A stretch of 64,000 bases of DNA from the NCBI GenBank assembly GCA_016707445.1, contig JADJHR010000004.1:36137-100136 (forward strand). The letters are read 5' to 3'. Every line of letters begins with the position of its first letter. Position 1 is the first letter of the stretch. The notes under the pieces are model-generated. The model was not told the DNA's origin. It did no database searches and worked only from the letters and a program-made list of their open reading frames with translations. The position numbers were made by a program, and so were the translations under genes. The DNA is from Rubrivivax sp. Its GTDB lineage: Bacteria > Pseudomonadota > Gammaproteobacteria > Burkholderiales > Burkholderiaceae_C. Below are positions 16,180 to 27,403 of the stretch, piece after piece.

Positions 16180-19161
16180 TCATGCCGTCGCGGACTCGAT
16201 CTGGCAGACCGTGGTCTTGGTCTCCTGCATCATCGTCACGCTGTCGTAGCCGTAGGTGGTGGCGGTATTGACCGCCTCGCCGCGCACGACCGGATGCGCC
16301 CCCTCGGGGTAGTACTGCAGCAGGTCCATGCCGCCCCAGCGGCCCGAGAAGTGGAACGGCAGGAAGACTGTGTCGGGCCCCACGCGCTCGGTCACCAGGG
16401 CCTTCACGCGCAGACCCTTGAACGAGGGCACGGCCTTCATCGGTGGCGTTCTGACCCAGACGTACTGGCCATTGCGAATGCCACGGTCATTGGCCGCCTT
16501 GGGGTTGATCTCGACGAACATGTCCTGCTGCAGTTCGGCCAGCCAGGGGTTGGATCGCGTTTCTTCGCCGCCGCCTTCGTACTCGACCAGGCGCCCCGAG
16601 GTCATGATCAGCGGGAACTCGCGGCCGATGTCCTTGTTGGCGTCCTGCACGGTCTTGAACAGCGTGGGCAGGCGCCAGAAGGCCTTTTTGTCGTCGTGCG
16701 TCGGGTACTTGGCGATCAAGTCGGGACGGTTGCTGTAGATCGGCTCTCGGTGCTGCGGGATCGGGTCCGGGAAGTTCCAGACCACGGCGCGGGCCTTGGC
16801 ATTGCCGAACGGGTAGCAGCCATGGTTCTTCATCACCACCTTGATGATGGCGCCGCTGGGGTCGGTCTTCCAGTTCTTGCCGTCGGCGGCCTTCTTCTCG
16901 TCGTCGCTGAGCTCGTCCCACCAGCCCAGCTTCTTCAGCAGCACGTGGTCGAACTCGGGGTAGCCGCTGGTGAGGTCGGCGCCCAGCGAATGCGACCCGT
17001 CACCCGACAGCAGCGACACGCCGTCACGCTCGACGCCGAAGTTCGCGCGGAAGTTGCCGCCGCCGTCCATCACGTGCTTGGACGTGTCGTACAGGTTGGG
17101 CGAGCCGGGGTGCTTGAGCGCCGGCGTGCCGTAGCAGGGCCACGGCAGGCCGAAGTAGTCGCCGTCGAGCTTGTAGCCGGTTTCCTTGTCGATGCCGCCC
17201 TTGGCGCGCAGCGTCTTCACGTCGAAGACGTTCATGTTGCGCATGTGCGCCTTCAGGCGCTCGGGGCTCTGGCCGGTGTAGCCGATGGTCCAGACGCTGG
17301 CGTTGATCTCGCGCAGGATGGACTCGACCTCGGGCTCGTCCAGACCGCCCTTTCCCTTGACCATCTTGTAGTTCTTGGTCAGCTCCTTGTCGAAGCCCAG
17401 CTTCTGCGCCAGCTGGTACATGATCATGTGGTCGGTGCGGCTTTCCCACAGCGGCTCGATGACCTGCTCGCGCCACTGGATCGAACGGTTCGACGCGGTG
17501 CACGAACCGCTGGTCTCGAACTGCGTGGTCGCCGGCAGCAGGTAGACGGCGCGGTTGGGGTTCTGGTCCTCGGGCTTGCCGGGGCATCGCGGCCATCGCC
17601 GCGGTGGCGCTGGGGAAGGGATCGATGACGACCAGCAGGTCGAGCTTGTCCATCGCCTTCTTCATCTCGAGCCCGCGCGTCTGCGAGTTCGGCGCATGGC
17701 CCCAGAAGAACAGCCGCGCAGGTTGCTGTCCTGGTCGATCAGCTCGTTCTTCTCCAGCACGCCGTCGATCCAGCGCGACACCGTCATGCCCGGCTTGGTC
17801 ATCATGCCCGGCGCGTACTGCTTCTTGATCCACTCGAAGTCGACGCCCCAGGTGTTGGCGAAGTGTTTGAACGAGCCTTCGGCCAGGCCGTAGTAGCCGG
17901 GCAGCGAGTCGGGGTTGGGGCCGACGTCGGTGGCGCCCTGCACGTTGTCGTGGCCGCGGAAGATGTTGGCACCGCCGCCGCTCTTGCCGACGTTGCCCAG
18001 CGCCAGTTGCAGGATGCACGAGGCGCGCACCATCGCGTTGCCGATGGTGTGCTGCGTCTGGCCCATGCACCACACGATGGTGCTCGGGCGGTTCTCGGCC
18101 ATGGTCTTGGCAACCTGCAGGCAGGTGGCCTCGTCGACGCCGCTGGCTTCCAGCACCTTGTCGGGCGTCCACTTGGCCAGCACGTCCTCGCGCACCTTGT
18201 CCATGCCGTAGACACGGTCCTCGATGTACTTCTTGTCTTCCCAGCCGTTCTTGAACACGTGGTACAGCACGCCGAACAGGAACGGGATGTCGGTGCCCGA
18301 GCGCAGGCGCACGTACTGATCGGCCTTGGCCGCCGTGCGCGTGAAGCGCGGGTCGACCACGATCATCTTGCAGCCAATCTCCTTGGCATGCAGCATGTGC
18401 AGCATCGACACCGGGTGCGCCTCGGCAGCGTTGCTGCCGATGTACAACGCCGCCTTGCTGTTCTGCATGTCGTTGTAACTGTTGGTCATCGCACCGTAGC
18501 CCCAGGTGTTGGCCACGCCGGCCACCGTGGTGCTGTGACAGATGCGCGCCTGGTGGTCGCAGTTGTTGCTGCCCCACAGGCTCATCCACTTGCGGAGCAG
18601 GTAGGCCTGCTCGTTGTTGTGCTTGGACGATCCGACGACGTACACCGAGTCGGGGCCGCTGGACTTGCGCAGCTCGAGCATCTTGGCGCTGATCTCGTCG
18701 AGCGCCTGGTCCCAGCTGATGCGCTGGTACTTGCCGTCGACCAGCTTCATCGGGTACTTGAGGCGGAACTCGCCGTGGCCGTGCTCGCGCAGCGCCGCGC
18801 CCTTGGCGCAGTGCGCGCCGAGGTTGATCGGCGAGTCGAACACCGGCTCCTGGCGCACCCAGACGCCGTTCTCGACCACCGCGTCGATCGCGCAGCCCAC
18901 CGAGCAGTGGCCGCAGACCGTGCGCTTGACGACGACCTTCTTGTCGCCCGAAGCGGCCTTGGCCGCATCGGCGGCCTGCACCTTCTTCACCAGCGTCAGC
19001 TGCGACACCGCGAGGCCGGCGCCCACACCCAGGCCCGATCGGCGCAGGAAGGCGCGGCGGTCCATGGTGGGCACGGCACGGCCCAGGCCGCGCGCCAGGC
19101 TGGTGACCAGAGACGATGACGACGCGGGACTGGTTTCGGAACTGCGACGGGTAAGCAGCAT
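16180..19161 (-). CDS. Tat-exported formate dehydrogenase alpha subunit (molybdopterin, Cys-type), two frameshifts
   Basis: Catalytic subunit oxidising formate to CO2 in the periplasm. Start ATG 19161 with AAGGAG upstream. A twin-arginine signal (MDRRAFLRRSG, residues 33-43) precedes a [4Fe-4S] site (C83, C86, C90, C118). In HQARICHSTTVAG the active-site position is Cys208 (codon TGT at 18538-18540) where E. coli FdnG has selenocysteine, so no SECIS element is needed. The frame breaks at about 17712 (one G short in a GG(G) run before CTGTTCTTCTGG) and at about 17582. The rest (FFWGHAPNSQTRGLE, KPEDQNPNRAVYLLPATT, then the molydopterin-binding end) is normal. The enzyme is bis-MGD dependent, served by mobA and fdhD downstream. 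Confidence 0.92.
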
Positions 19162-19207
19162 GGAATCTCCTTCAAGGCGGGCCGGGGGCGGTCGGAAAAG
19201 GGCGCGA

Positions 19208-19393
19208 TCAGACGCGGGCGGTCTCGTAGTAGCGCAACACGTGCGCCGTGGCCTGATAGCCACCGCCCTCGCCGGGCGCCGTCGGCTGCGCAGCCACCGG
19301 GGTATCGACCGCACGCGCGGCTGGCAGCACGGCCGCCACGCCGGCCACGGCGCCGGCTGTGGCGACGCCCGCGAAGACCCGGCGCCGGTTCAG
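19208..19393 (-). CDS. Formate dehydrogenase region Tat-target small protein, N-terminus damaged
   Basis: A short frame reading NRRRVFAGVATAGAVAGVAA, then an Ala/Pro linker, and ending GGGYQATAHVLRYYETARV. This matches the small 'formate dehydrogenase region TAT target' proteins (TIGR02811 type), which end in YYxTARV and are encoded just before the alpha gene. No ATG is available: the frame begins at a CTG (19393) and has a TAG three codons upstream, a few bases from the 22-G run at 19415-19436. The true N-terminus, which should hold a longer twin-arginine leader, is probably lost to bad sequence. Spacing to the alpha ATG is 46 bases. Confidence 0.75.
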   Translation of the reverse strand: MNRRRVFAGVATAGAVAGVAAVLPAARAVDTPVAAQPTAPGEGGGYQATAHVLRYYETARV

Positions 19394-19414
19394 CGTCGGC
19401 TAATTCTTGCGCGC

Positions 19415-19436
19415 GGGGGGGGGGGGGGGGGGGGGG
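19415..19436. repeat. 22-base G homopolymer
   Basis: An uninterrupted run of 22 G on the plus strand, flanked by GCGC on both sides. Nothing similar occurs elsewhere in the window. It falls exactly where the N-terminus of the Tat-target gene should be. A run of this length is rare in bacterial coding DNA and is most easily explained as a sequencing or assembly artefact or a collapsed gap. Confidence 0.95.
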
Positions 19437-19742
19437 CGCGGGCCCCCGCGCGCCCGGCAGGCGGGGTGCTGACCAGCCAGCTGAGCCTCGGCAGCCCAGC
19501 ACAGCAGCAGATCTCCACCATCGGTCATCTCCGTCCGCGGCGGGAAGGGCCGTCGCAAACGCCGCGGCGACAGGGATCGGCGGCGCAGCGGTCTCAGGTG
19601 TGGCAGGCGACAACTTGTCGCGCTCGCGCGCTGCAATGAACGGCCATTCACCTGTCAGCGCCCTGCCAGCGACGGGCAGCGCCGCGGTGGCCAGCGCATG
19701 CAGCGCGCGGCGCGAAAGCCCGGCGGGGCGGGCGGTCAATCC
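19437..19742. other. Region between the formate dehydrogenase operon and its regulator; no gene assigned
   Basis: About 300 bases that should hold the divergent promoters of the formate dehydrogenase operon (minus) and the two-component pair (plus). A minus-strand frame stays open from 19739 (MTARPAGLSRRALHALATAA) into the G run, but I recognise no family and its composition is Ala/Pro/Arg-rich as in non-coding high-GC DNA. No convincing -24/-12 promoter was identified by eye. Confidence 0.4.
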
Positions 19743-21091
<1,349 letters not shown>

Positions 21092-21120
<29 letters not shown>

Positions 21121-23087
21121 GGCGACGGGCGGGCGCCGCCGGCTTTGCGCGCCTGGCCATCCGCAACAAGCTGCTGGCGATGGTGCTGGTGCCGCTGGGG
21201 CGGTGCTGCCGCTGCTGGGGCTGATCCTGCTGGTGTGGAGCAACGAGGCGGTCGACCGGTTGCTGATCACCAAGGTGCAGTCCGACCTGGCGGTGGCCCG
21301 CGGCTACTTCGAACGTGTGCTGGCCGAAGTCGGCGCCGGTACGCGGGCGGTGGCGGAATCGGCCGCGCTGCAGCAGGCGCTGGCCGCACCACCCGCCGAA
21401 CTGGTGGCCCTGCTGCGGCAGGTGCGCGAGCGGGAGAGCCTGGACTTCATCAACCTGCGCCCAGCCTGACGGCAGCCTGCGCGCCAGCGACAGCGGCACC
21501 ACCTTTTCGGGGTCGGCGTCGGCCGACTTGTCGGCTGCAGCCGTGGCCAATGGCTACAGCATCGAGATCCTCAGCCCGCAGCAGCTGGCGCGGCTGGCAC
21601 CGGCACTGGGCGAGCGCGTGGTGGTGCCGCTGGTGGCCACCCGCAATGCAGCGCCCACGCACCGCCTGCGAGAAGAGCGGGCGATGGTGCTGCTGTCGGC
21701 ACATGCCGTGCGCGGCCACGACGGCCGCATCATCGGTCATGTGCAAGGTGGGATTCTGCTCAACCGCAACCTGGCCTTCATCGACCACATCAATCGCATC
21801 GTCTACCCCGAAGGCGCCTTGCCTTTCGGCAGCCAGGGCACGGCCACGCTGTTCCTGGACGACGTTCGCATCAGCACCAATGTGCGCCTGTTCGGCCCGG
21901 CGTCGGAAGAGCGCGCGATCGGTACCCGCGTGTCGCAGACCGTGCGCGACAGCGTGCTCGGCCAGGGCCGCACTTGGCTGGACCGCGCCTTCGTCGTCAA
22001 CGACTGGTACGTGTCGGCCTATGAACCCCTGGCCGACGGCCACGGGCGCCGCGTGGGCATGCTCTATGTCGGCTTTCTCGAGGCCCCGTTCACGCGCCTG
22101 AAGGTGGCCGCGATGCTGGGCATCGGGCTGCTCTTCTTCAGCGTGATGGTCGGCGCAGCGCTGCTGTCGCTGCGCTGGGCGCGCAGCATCTTCCGCCCGC
22201 TGGAACAGATGGAGGCCACGATGCGGCGCGTCGAAGCCGGCGCGCTCGACGCGCGGGTGGGCGCGGTGGCCAGCGGCGACGAGATCGGCCGTCTGGCCGG
22301 TCACCTCGACCATCTGCTGGCGTCGATCGAGAGCCACACGCGCGAACTCGACGCCAAGGTGGCCGAACGCACGCGGGCACTGCAGGAGGCGCAGGCCCAC
22401 CTGGTGCGCAACGAGAAAATGGCCGCGGTGGGGCAGCTGACGGCCAGCATCGCGCACGAGATGAACAACCCGATCGCGGTCATCCAGGGCAACCTGGACC
22501 TGCTGCGTGAACTGCTGGGTGCAGCGGCCGCGCCGGCGGCCGCCGAGCTGACGCTGATCGACGAGCAGATCGAGCGCATGCGGCTGATCGTCACCCAGCT
22601 GCTGCAGTTCGCGCGGCCGGGTGAATTCGCCGGCTACGTGGACAGCGTACAGCCGGCAGCGGTGGTCGATGACTGCCTGGTGCTGGTCGGTCATCTGCTG
22701 GCCCAGACGCAGATCGATGTGCAGCGGCACTTCGAAGGCCGGCGCGCGGTCGCCATCAACCGCCAGGAGCTGCAGCAGGTGCTGGTCAATCTGCTGATCA
22801 ACGCGATCCATGCCATGCCGGCGGGTGGCCAGCTCGACCTGGGCGTGGTCGACAGCGGCGACGACGAGGTGCTGATCACGGTGGCCGACACCGGCCCCGG
22901 CGTGGCACCCGAGCTGCTGCAGCAGCTGTTCCAGCCCTTCGTCACGCGCAAGCGCGACGGCACCGGGCTGGGTCTGTGGATCAGCCACAGTCTGGTCGAA
23001 CGTTACGGTGGCGACATCACCGCCACCAACCGCGGGCCCGGCCTTCGCGGTGCGGTGTTCAGCGTGCGACTGAAGGCCGAGACCTGA
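21092..23087 (+). CDS. Sensor histidine kinase (cache-HAMP-HisKA-HATPase), frameshifted
   Basis: The partner kinase of the preceding regulator. Segments in order: N-terminal transmembrane region (RLAIRNKLLAMVLVPL then LPLLGLILLVWSNEAVDRLL), a periplasmic cache-like sensor (about 60-290; DVRISTNVRLFG, GRTWLDRAFVVNDWYVSAYE), and a second transmembrane helix (MLGIGLLFFSVMVGAALLSL). These are followed by HAMP (RPLEQMEATMRRVEAGALDA), a coiled coil, HisKA (TASIAHEMNNPIAVIQGNLD, phospho-His in AHEMN) and HATPase (NLLINAIHAM, DTGPGV, GTGLGLWIS). The frame breaks near 21197 and 21465. The border with the regulator (21090-21150) is blurred because the kinase N-terminus is read in the regulator's frame. 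The signal is unknown; formate or a redox cue is plausible. Confidence 0.86.
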
Positions 23088-24272
23088 TCACACGGGGTCG
23101 TTCGGATCGCGCGCGCCGGCAATGCGGCGCAGCGTGTGCGGGCCCAGCTCGGCCAGGCTGTTCAATCCCAGCATGCCCAGGTCGCGGTGTACCTCGGCCG
23201 CCAGCAAGGCAATCGCATGCGTCACGCCGGCCTGGCCGGCGACCGCCGCGGCGTAGTTGAACGGCCGGCCGACAAAGACCAGGCGCGCACCCAGCGCCAG
23301 TGCCTTCAGCACATGGGTGCCGCGGCGAAACCCGCTGTCGATCAAGACCGGCAGCGTGCCCACGGCGTCGACCACGGCCGGCAGCATGCGCAGCGGAGAC
23401 ACCGTGCCGTCGAGCTGGCGGCCACCGTGGTTGGACACGATCAGCGCGTCGGCGCCAACGTCGCGCGCGGCCCGTGCGTCGAGCGGGCTGACGATGCCCT
23501 TGATCACCAGCCGGCCGCACCAGCGACGCCGCACGTCGGCCACGTCGGCCCAGCTCAGGTGGTCGCGGCTGCCGAAGTCGCGCACCACGTTGCTCGAGAC
23601 GATGGGCGGGCCGCGTTCGGCATGGTTGTTCTCGAAATGCGGCATGCCGTGGCGCAGGAGCGTGCGCAGCGCTGTGCCCAGCAGCCAGCGCGGACGGGTC
23701 AGGCCGTCCCAGGCCAGCCGCGGGCCGGGGCGCAGCGGGCTGGAAAAACCGCCACGCAGGTAGTTCTCGCGGTTGGGCATGATCGACGCGTCCAAGGTCA
23801 GCACCAGGGTCTCGAAGCCGGCGCGCTCGACGCGGTCGATCAAGGCCTCGTTGCGCGTGCGCTCGCCCGGCAGGTAAGCCTGGAACCACAGGCCCGGGCT
23901 GGCCGCGGCGACCTCTTCCATGCGGATCAGCGACGAGCCGCTCAGGATCATCGGGATGCGCGCCGCGGCCGCGGCGCGCGCCTGCACCAGGTCACCGCGG
24001 TAGGCCGACAGCGCGCTGATGCCCATCGGCGCAATGCCGAACGGCGCCGCCCAGCGCTGGCCGAACAGCTCGACCTCGGTGTGCCGCTTCGACACGTCGA
24101 TACCGTTGCGCGGCACAAAGCCCAGCTCGTCGAACGCCACGCGGTTCTCGCGCAGCGTCACGCGGTCTTCGGCCGCACCCGAGACGTAGGCGAACACCGG
24201 CCGCGGCAAGTGCCGGCGGGCCGCGGGCTCGAGGTCGTCGAGCGCGTAGATGGAACGCAGCGCGCGCGTCAT
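23088..24272 (-). CDS. FMN-dependent alpha-hydroxy acid oxidase/dehydrogenase
   Basis: A 394-residue flavoenzyme of the L-lactate/mandelate dehydrogenase and glycolate oxidase family, oxidising an L-2-hydroxy acid to the 2-oxo acid. Landmarks are an N-terminal RRHLPRPVFAYVSGAAED, the FMN segment FGIAPMGISALSAYRGD, and the catalytic motif LIVSNHGGRQLDGT with the base histidine. The phosphate-binding DSGFRRGTHVLKALALGA and FVGRPFNYAAA follow. Several positions around LDASIMPNRENYLR differ from lactate dehydrogenases, so the exact substrate is open. The gene abuts the histidine kinase stop (converging, no spacer). Confidence 0.87.
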   Translation of the reverse strand: MTRALRSIYALDDLEPAARRHLPRPVFAYVSGAAEDRVTLRENRVAFDELGFVPRNGIDVSKRHTEVELFGQRWAAPFGIAPMGISALSAYRGDLVQARAAAAARIPMILSGSSLIRMEEVAAASPGLWFQAYLPGERTRNEALIDRVERAGFETLVLTLDASIMPNRENYLRGGFSSPLRPGPRLAWDGLTRPRWLLGTALRTLLRHGMPHFENNHAERGPPIVSSNVVRDFGSRDHLSWADVADVRRRWCGRLVIKGIVSPLDARAARDVGADALIVSNHGGRQLDGTVSPLRMLPAVVDAVGTLPVLIDSGFRRGTHVLKALALGARLVFVGRPFNYAAAVAGQAGVTHAIALLAAEVHRDLGMLGLNSLAELGPHTLRRIAGARDPNDPV

Positions 24273-24468
24273 GTCGTGGTCGGCGCCGGCAGGGCGCGGT
24301 GGGTCGGGCGGCAGGTCGCAGCAGGCATGGCAGAGGTCAGCAGGGATGGGGCCAGGGGCGAAGTCTAGGGTCAGCGCTCAGGGATTCCCTGAGTCGGGAA
24401 CCGGGGGCCGCCCGATGGGCCAGGCATCGGGTGACGACAACAATGATGCTGCAGCGCAGCAAGAATGC

Positions 24469-24540
24469 GCGTGTACTTGCGCGTGTACTTGCGCGTGTAC
24501 TTGCGCTTGAACTTGGGTCTGAACTTGCGTCTGCATCCGC
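24469..24540 (+). repeat. Tandem 12-bp repeat, about six units
   Basis: Three exact copies of GCGTGTACTTGC (24469-24504) are followed by three degenerate units (GCTTGAACTTGG, GTCTGAACTTGC, GTCTGCATCCGC) to 24540. The array lies in the 389-base non-coding stretch 24273-24661 upstream of the DUF481 gene. The rest of that stretch shows no gene. Exact copies at one end and decay towards the other is the pattern of recent slippage. Confidence 0.9.
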
Positions 24541-24661
24541 ACAAGCACGCGTGCCAACACCCGCCCCAGCAACCGCAAGCCCCACGTGCTGACCATCGCC
24601 CGCCACCGCGCGGGCCCCGCCGTCGCCCTGCGCGGCAACCCACCCCCAACTAGGAGTTCCT

Positions 24662-25438
24662 GTGACCCTTCGCCCAACCACCCTCGCCCTCGCCACGCTG
24701 ATCCTGAGCCTGCCCGCTACCAGCTTCGCGCAGACCAAGACCGACGGTCTGTGGCGCGGTACCGGCGGTGCCGCACTGTCGGTGACCTCGGGCAATACCA
24801 GCAGCAACAGCCTGCTGCTCAACGCCGAAGCCACCAAGGCCACGCTCGACGACAAGATCTCGCTCGCCGCCGCGATCCAGCGCGCGCAGAACAAGTCGGG
24901 CGGCCAGACCGAGACCACGGCCGACAAATGGTCGCTGGCCGGCCAGTACGACCGCAACCTGAGCCAGCGCCTGTTCGCCTTCGGCAAGCTGGGGCTGGAG
25001 TCGGACAAGCTGGTCGATCTGGACCTGCGCACTGCCGTTGCCGGTGGCCTGGGCTATCACGTCATCGCCACCGACAGCACCAGCTTCGACATCTTCGGCG
25101 GTGCCGGCTACACGACCGATTCCTACGGCAGCACGCAAACCATCGGCGGCAAGTCCGACACCCGCTTCTCGCGCGCCAGCGTCTACCTGGGTGAATCCTC
25201 GTCGCACAAGCTGAGCGACACGGTCAGCGTGCAGCAGCGCCTGGACCTGTACCCCGGCGTCAGCGGCGACAAGGCCGTGCTGGCCAAGTTCAGCGCCGGC
25301 CTGTCGGTGGCCATGAGCAGCACGCTGAGCCTGAACGTGGGCCTGATCGACAGCTACAACAGCAAGCCGCCGGCGACCCGCAAGAAGAACGACGTCGGCC
25401 TGTTCACCGGCATCAACGTCAAGTTCGGCGCGATCTGA
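24662..25438 (+). CDS. DUF481 (YdiY-like) outer-membrane protein
   Basis: A 258-residue protein with a GTG start directly behind an AGGAGT ribosome site. A signal peptide (LALATLILSLPATSFA) is cleaved before QTKTDGLWRG. The rest is a beta-rich sequence with alternating hydrophobic residues (GGAALSVTSGNTSSNSLLLN, KWSLAGQYDRNLSQRLFAFG) ending in TGINVKFGAI, whose C-terminal pattern suits a beta-barrel. This is the DUF481 architecture, thought to form an acid-induced outer-membrane barrel in some bacteria. The function here is unknown. Confidence 0.82.
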   Translation: MTLRPTTLALATLILSLPATSFAQTKTDGLWRGTGGAALSVTSGNTSSNSLLLNAEATKATLDDKISLAAAIQRAQNKSGGQTETTADKWSLAGQYDRNLSQRLFAFGKLGLESDKLVDLDLRTAVAGGLGYHVIATDSTSFDIFGGAGYTTDSYGSTQTIGGKSDTRFSRASVYLGESSSHKLSDTVSVQQRLDLYPGVSGDKAVLAKFSAGLSVAMSSTLSLNVGLIDSYNSKPPATRKKNDVGLFTGINVKFGAI

Positions 25439-25465
25439 TCGTCTGCCAGGCGGGCGCAGCCGCGC

Positions 25466-27380
25466 TCAGGCATCGGGCCAGGGCGCGGCATCGACCACCG
25501 GGAAGCTGAGCGTGAAGCGGTCGAGCAGGCCGAAGAACTGCGCCAGCAACGTGGCCTGACCCTGCAGCTGCAGCTGGCCAGCGGCGATTGCCTGTGCCGG
25601 CGCCAGCTGCTGCATCAGCATGGCGTCGAGCGTGCTGCGCGCCAGCGTCAGCGGCACCGCGGGCCGCCGGCGCCTGATCGACCTGCAGCGCATGCAGCGC
25701 GCCGTTGCGCAGCTCGACCCGCCAATGCTGCTGCCGGTCGGTGAAGTGCCAGGCCATCGTGAAGGCCAGCGGCCCCGCCTTGGGCGCGTTGACACGCATG
25801 GCCAGCGCGTCGAACAGCATCTCGCTGCTGAGCGCGCCGACCAGTGCAAAGCCGGCGCCGGGTGGCAGCAGCTGGAGCGGGCCCTCGCGGTACTCGTGCG
25901 CGCCCAGCAAGAAGGCATTGCGCCAGGTCGCTGATTCGGCCTGGTAGCCCATTTGCTCCAGCGCCTGCGCCGCCAGTTCGCGCGCATCGCGGCGGTCGGG
26001 GTGGGCATAGACCGCGTGCTTCATCACCTCGGCCACCCAGCGGTATTCACCGCGCTCGAAGTCGGCCTGCGCGCGCTGCATGACGGCGTCGATGCCGGCC
26101 ATGTAGGCCAGGGTCTTGACGGCAGCCGGCACCGGCGGCAGCGCGTGCAGGTTGGCCGGGTGCGCGTCGTACCAGCTCAGGTAACGCTGCACGATGGCCT
26201 TCACGTTGTGCGACAGCGTGCCGTAGTAGCCGCGGTTGTGCCAACGCTGCGACACGCCCGCCGGCAGCACCAGCCGCTCGGCGATCTCGGCCGCCTTCAG
26301 GCCATGGCACATCAGGCGCACGGTCTGGTCGTGCAGCACACGGTACAGGTCGCGCTGCTCGGCCAGAAAGCCGCGTGCACGCTCGCCGCCCCAGGTCGGC
26401 CAGTGATGCTGCGCGAACAGCACGTCGATCTGGTCGCCCCAGCGGTGCAGCGCGGCATGCAGGTGCTTGCTCCATGCCAGCGCGTCGCGCACCTGCGAGC
26501 CGCGCCGCGGACAAAGGTTGTGCATCGTGTGGTTGGTGTTCTCGGCCAGGTTCAGCGCGCGCTCGGACGGAAAGAAGAAATGCATCTCGGCCGGCGCCTC
26601 GGTGTCGGGCGCGAGCTGGAAGTCGATCGTCACGCCGTCGATCACGTGGGTCTCGAAAGGCCTGGTGATCTCGAGCGTTGGCACAATCAGGCTGGGCCGG
26701 CCCATCGGCAGGATCTTGCCCAGGCCGGCGTCGACCTGGCCGGCCGGGCCCTTGGGCAGCGTCTGGCCGAGCTGGAACTGCGCACGCCGCGCCATCGCCA
26801 CGCCGGCGATCACGTTCTCGGACACCGCCTTCTGCAGAAAGCCGGCCGGCGCGATCACCTGCACCTGACCGGCGTCGACATCAGCCTGGCGGATCAGCCC
26901 GGCCACGCCGCCGAAATGATCACCACGGCTGTGGCTGTACATCACGGTGTGCAGGCGGCGCCGGCCCTCGCGGTCGCGGTGCGCACGGTACAGCGACAGC
27001 GCCGCGGCCGCGGTGTCGGGGCAGGTCAACGCGTCGAGTGCGATCAGCCCGGCATCACCTTTGATGAAAATGATGTTGGCGATGTCGAAGCCACGCACCT
27101 GAAAGATGCGTTCGCTGACCTGGAACAGACCATGCACACGGTTCAGCCGCGCCTGTCACCACAGGCTGGGGTTGACCGTCTCAGGTGCGGCTTCGTCGTC
27201 GAGAAAGGCATAGGACTGCTGGCTCCAGACCACGCGGCCGTCGGCCGCCCGCACCTCGGCGTGGTCGACGCTGGCGATGAAGCCGCTCAGCGCATCGTCG
27301 AGATCCTGCCCGTCTTCGGGCGGTAGATCGGCTTGCAGCAGGCGGTTGAAATCGAGCGTGGAGCCATGGACACAGGTCAT
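25466..27380 (-). CDS. Alkyl/aryl sulfatase (SdsA1-like), interrupted by an in-frame TGA and a frameshift
   Basis: A metallo-beta-lactamase-fold alkyl sulfatase that would release sulfate from detergents such as SDS. The N-terminal part (ATG 27380) ends DEAAPETVNPSLW; an in-frame TGA at 27158-27156 follows, and the same frame resumes QARLNRVHGLFQVSERIFQV. A CGA to TGA change would explain it. The metal-binding motif is YSHSRGDHFGG. The dimerisation domain follows (EYRWVAEVMKHAVYAHP), and the C-terminal SCP-2-like part is reached through a frameshift near 25655 (then LTLARSTLDAMLMQQLAPAQ). No signal peptide is visible. It may be a recent pseudogene or carry two sequence errors. Confidence 0.85.
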
Positions 27381-27403
27381 GTCGATGTCTCCTCGGTGAC
27401 CGA

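Noticed and set aside
17024..18589. 521-codon minus-strand frame inside the formate dehydrogenase alpha gene
   Set aside because: Most of it is an out-of-frame reading of the alpha gene. Only its short central part (LFFWGHAPNSQTRGLEMKK) is real, and that is alpha sequence between two frameshifts.
18996..19739. Minus-strand frame from 19739 to the alpha gene as a separate protein
   Set aside because: It crosses the 22-G run and overlaps the Tat-target and alpha genes in the wrong frame; no family resemblance.
24465..24540. Tandem 12-mers as a CRISPR array
   Set aside because: Units are contiguous with no spacers and are far too short for CRISPR repeats.
27156..27158. Selenocysteine at the in-frame TGA of the alkyl sulfatase
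   Set aside because: The position is not catalytic, family members have arginine there, and no SECIS-like hairpin was seen just downstream.
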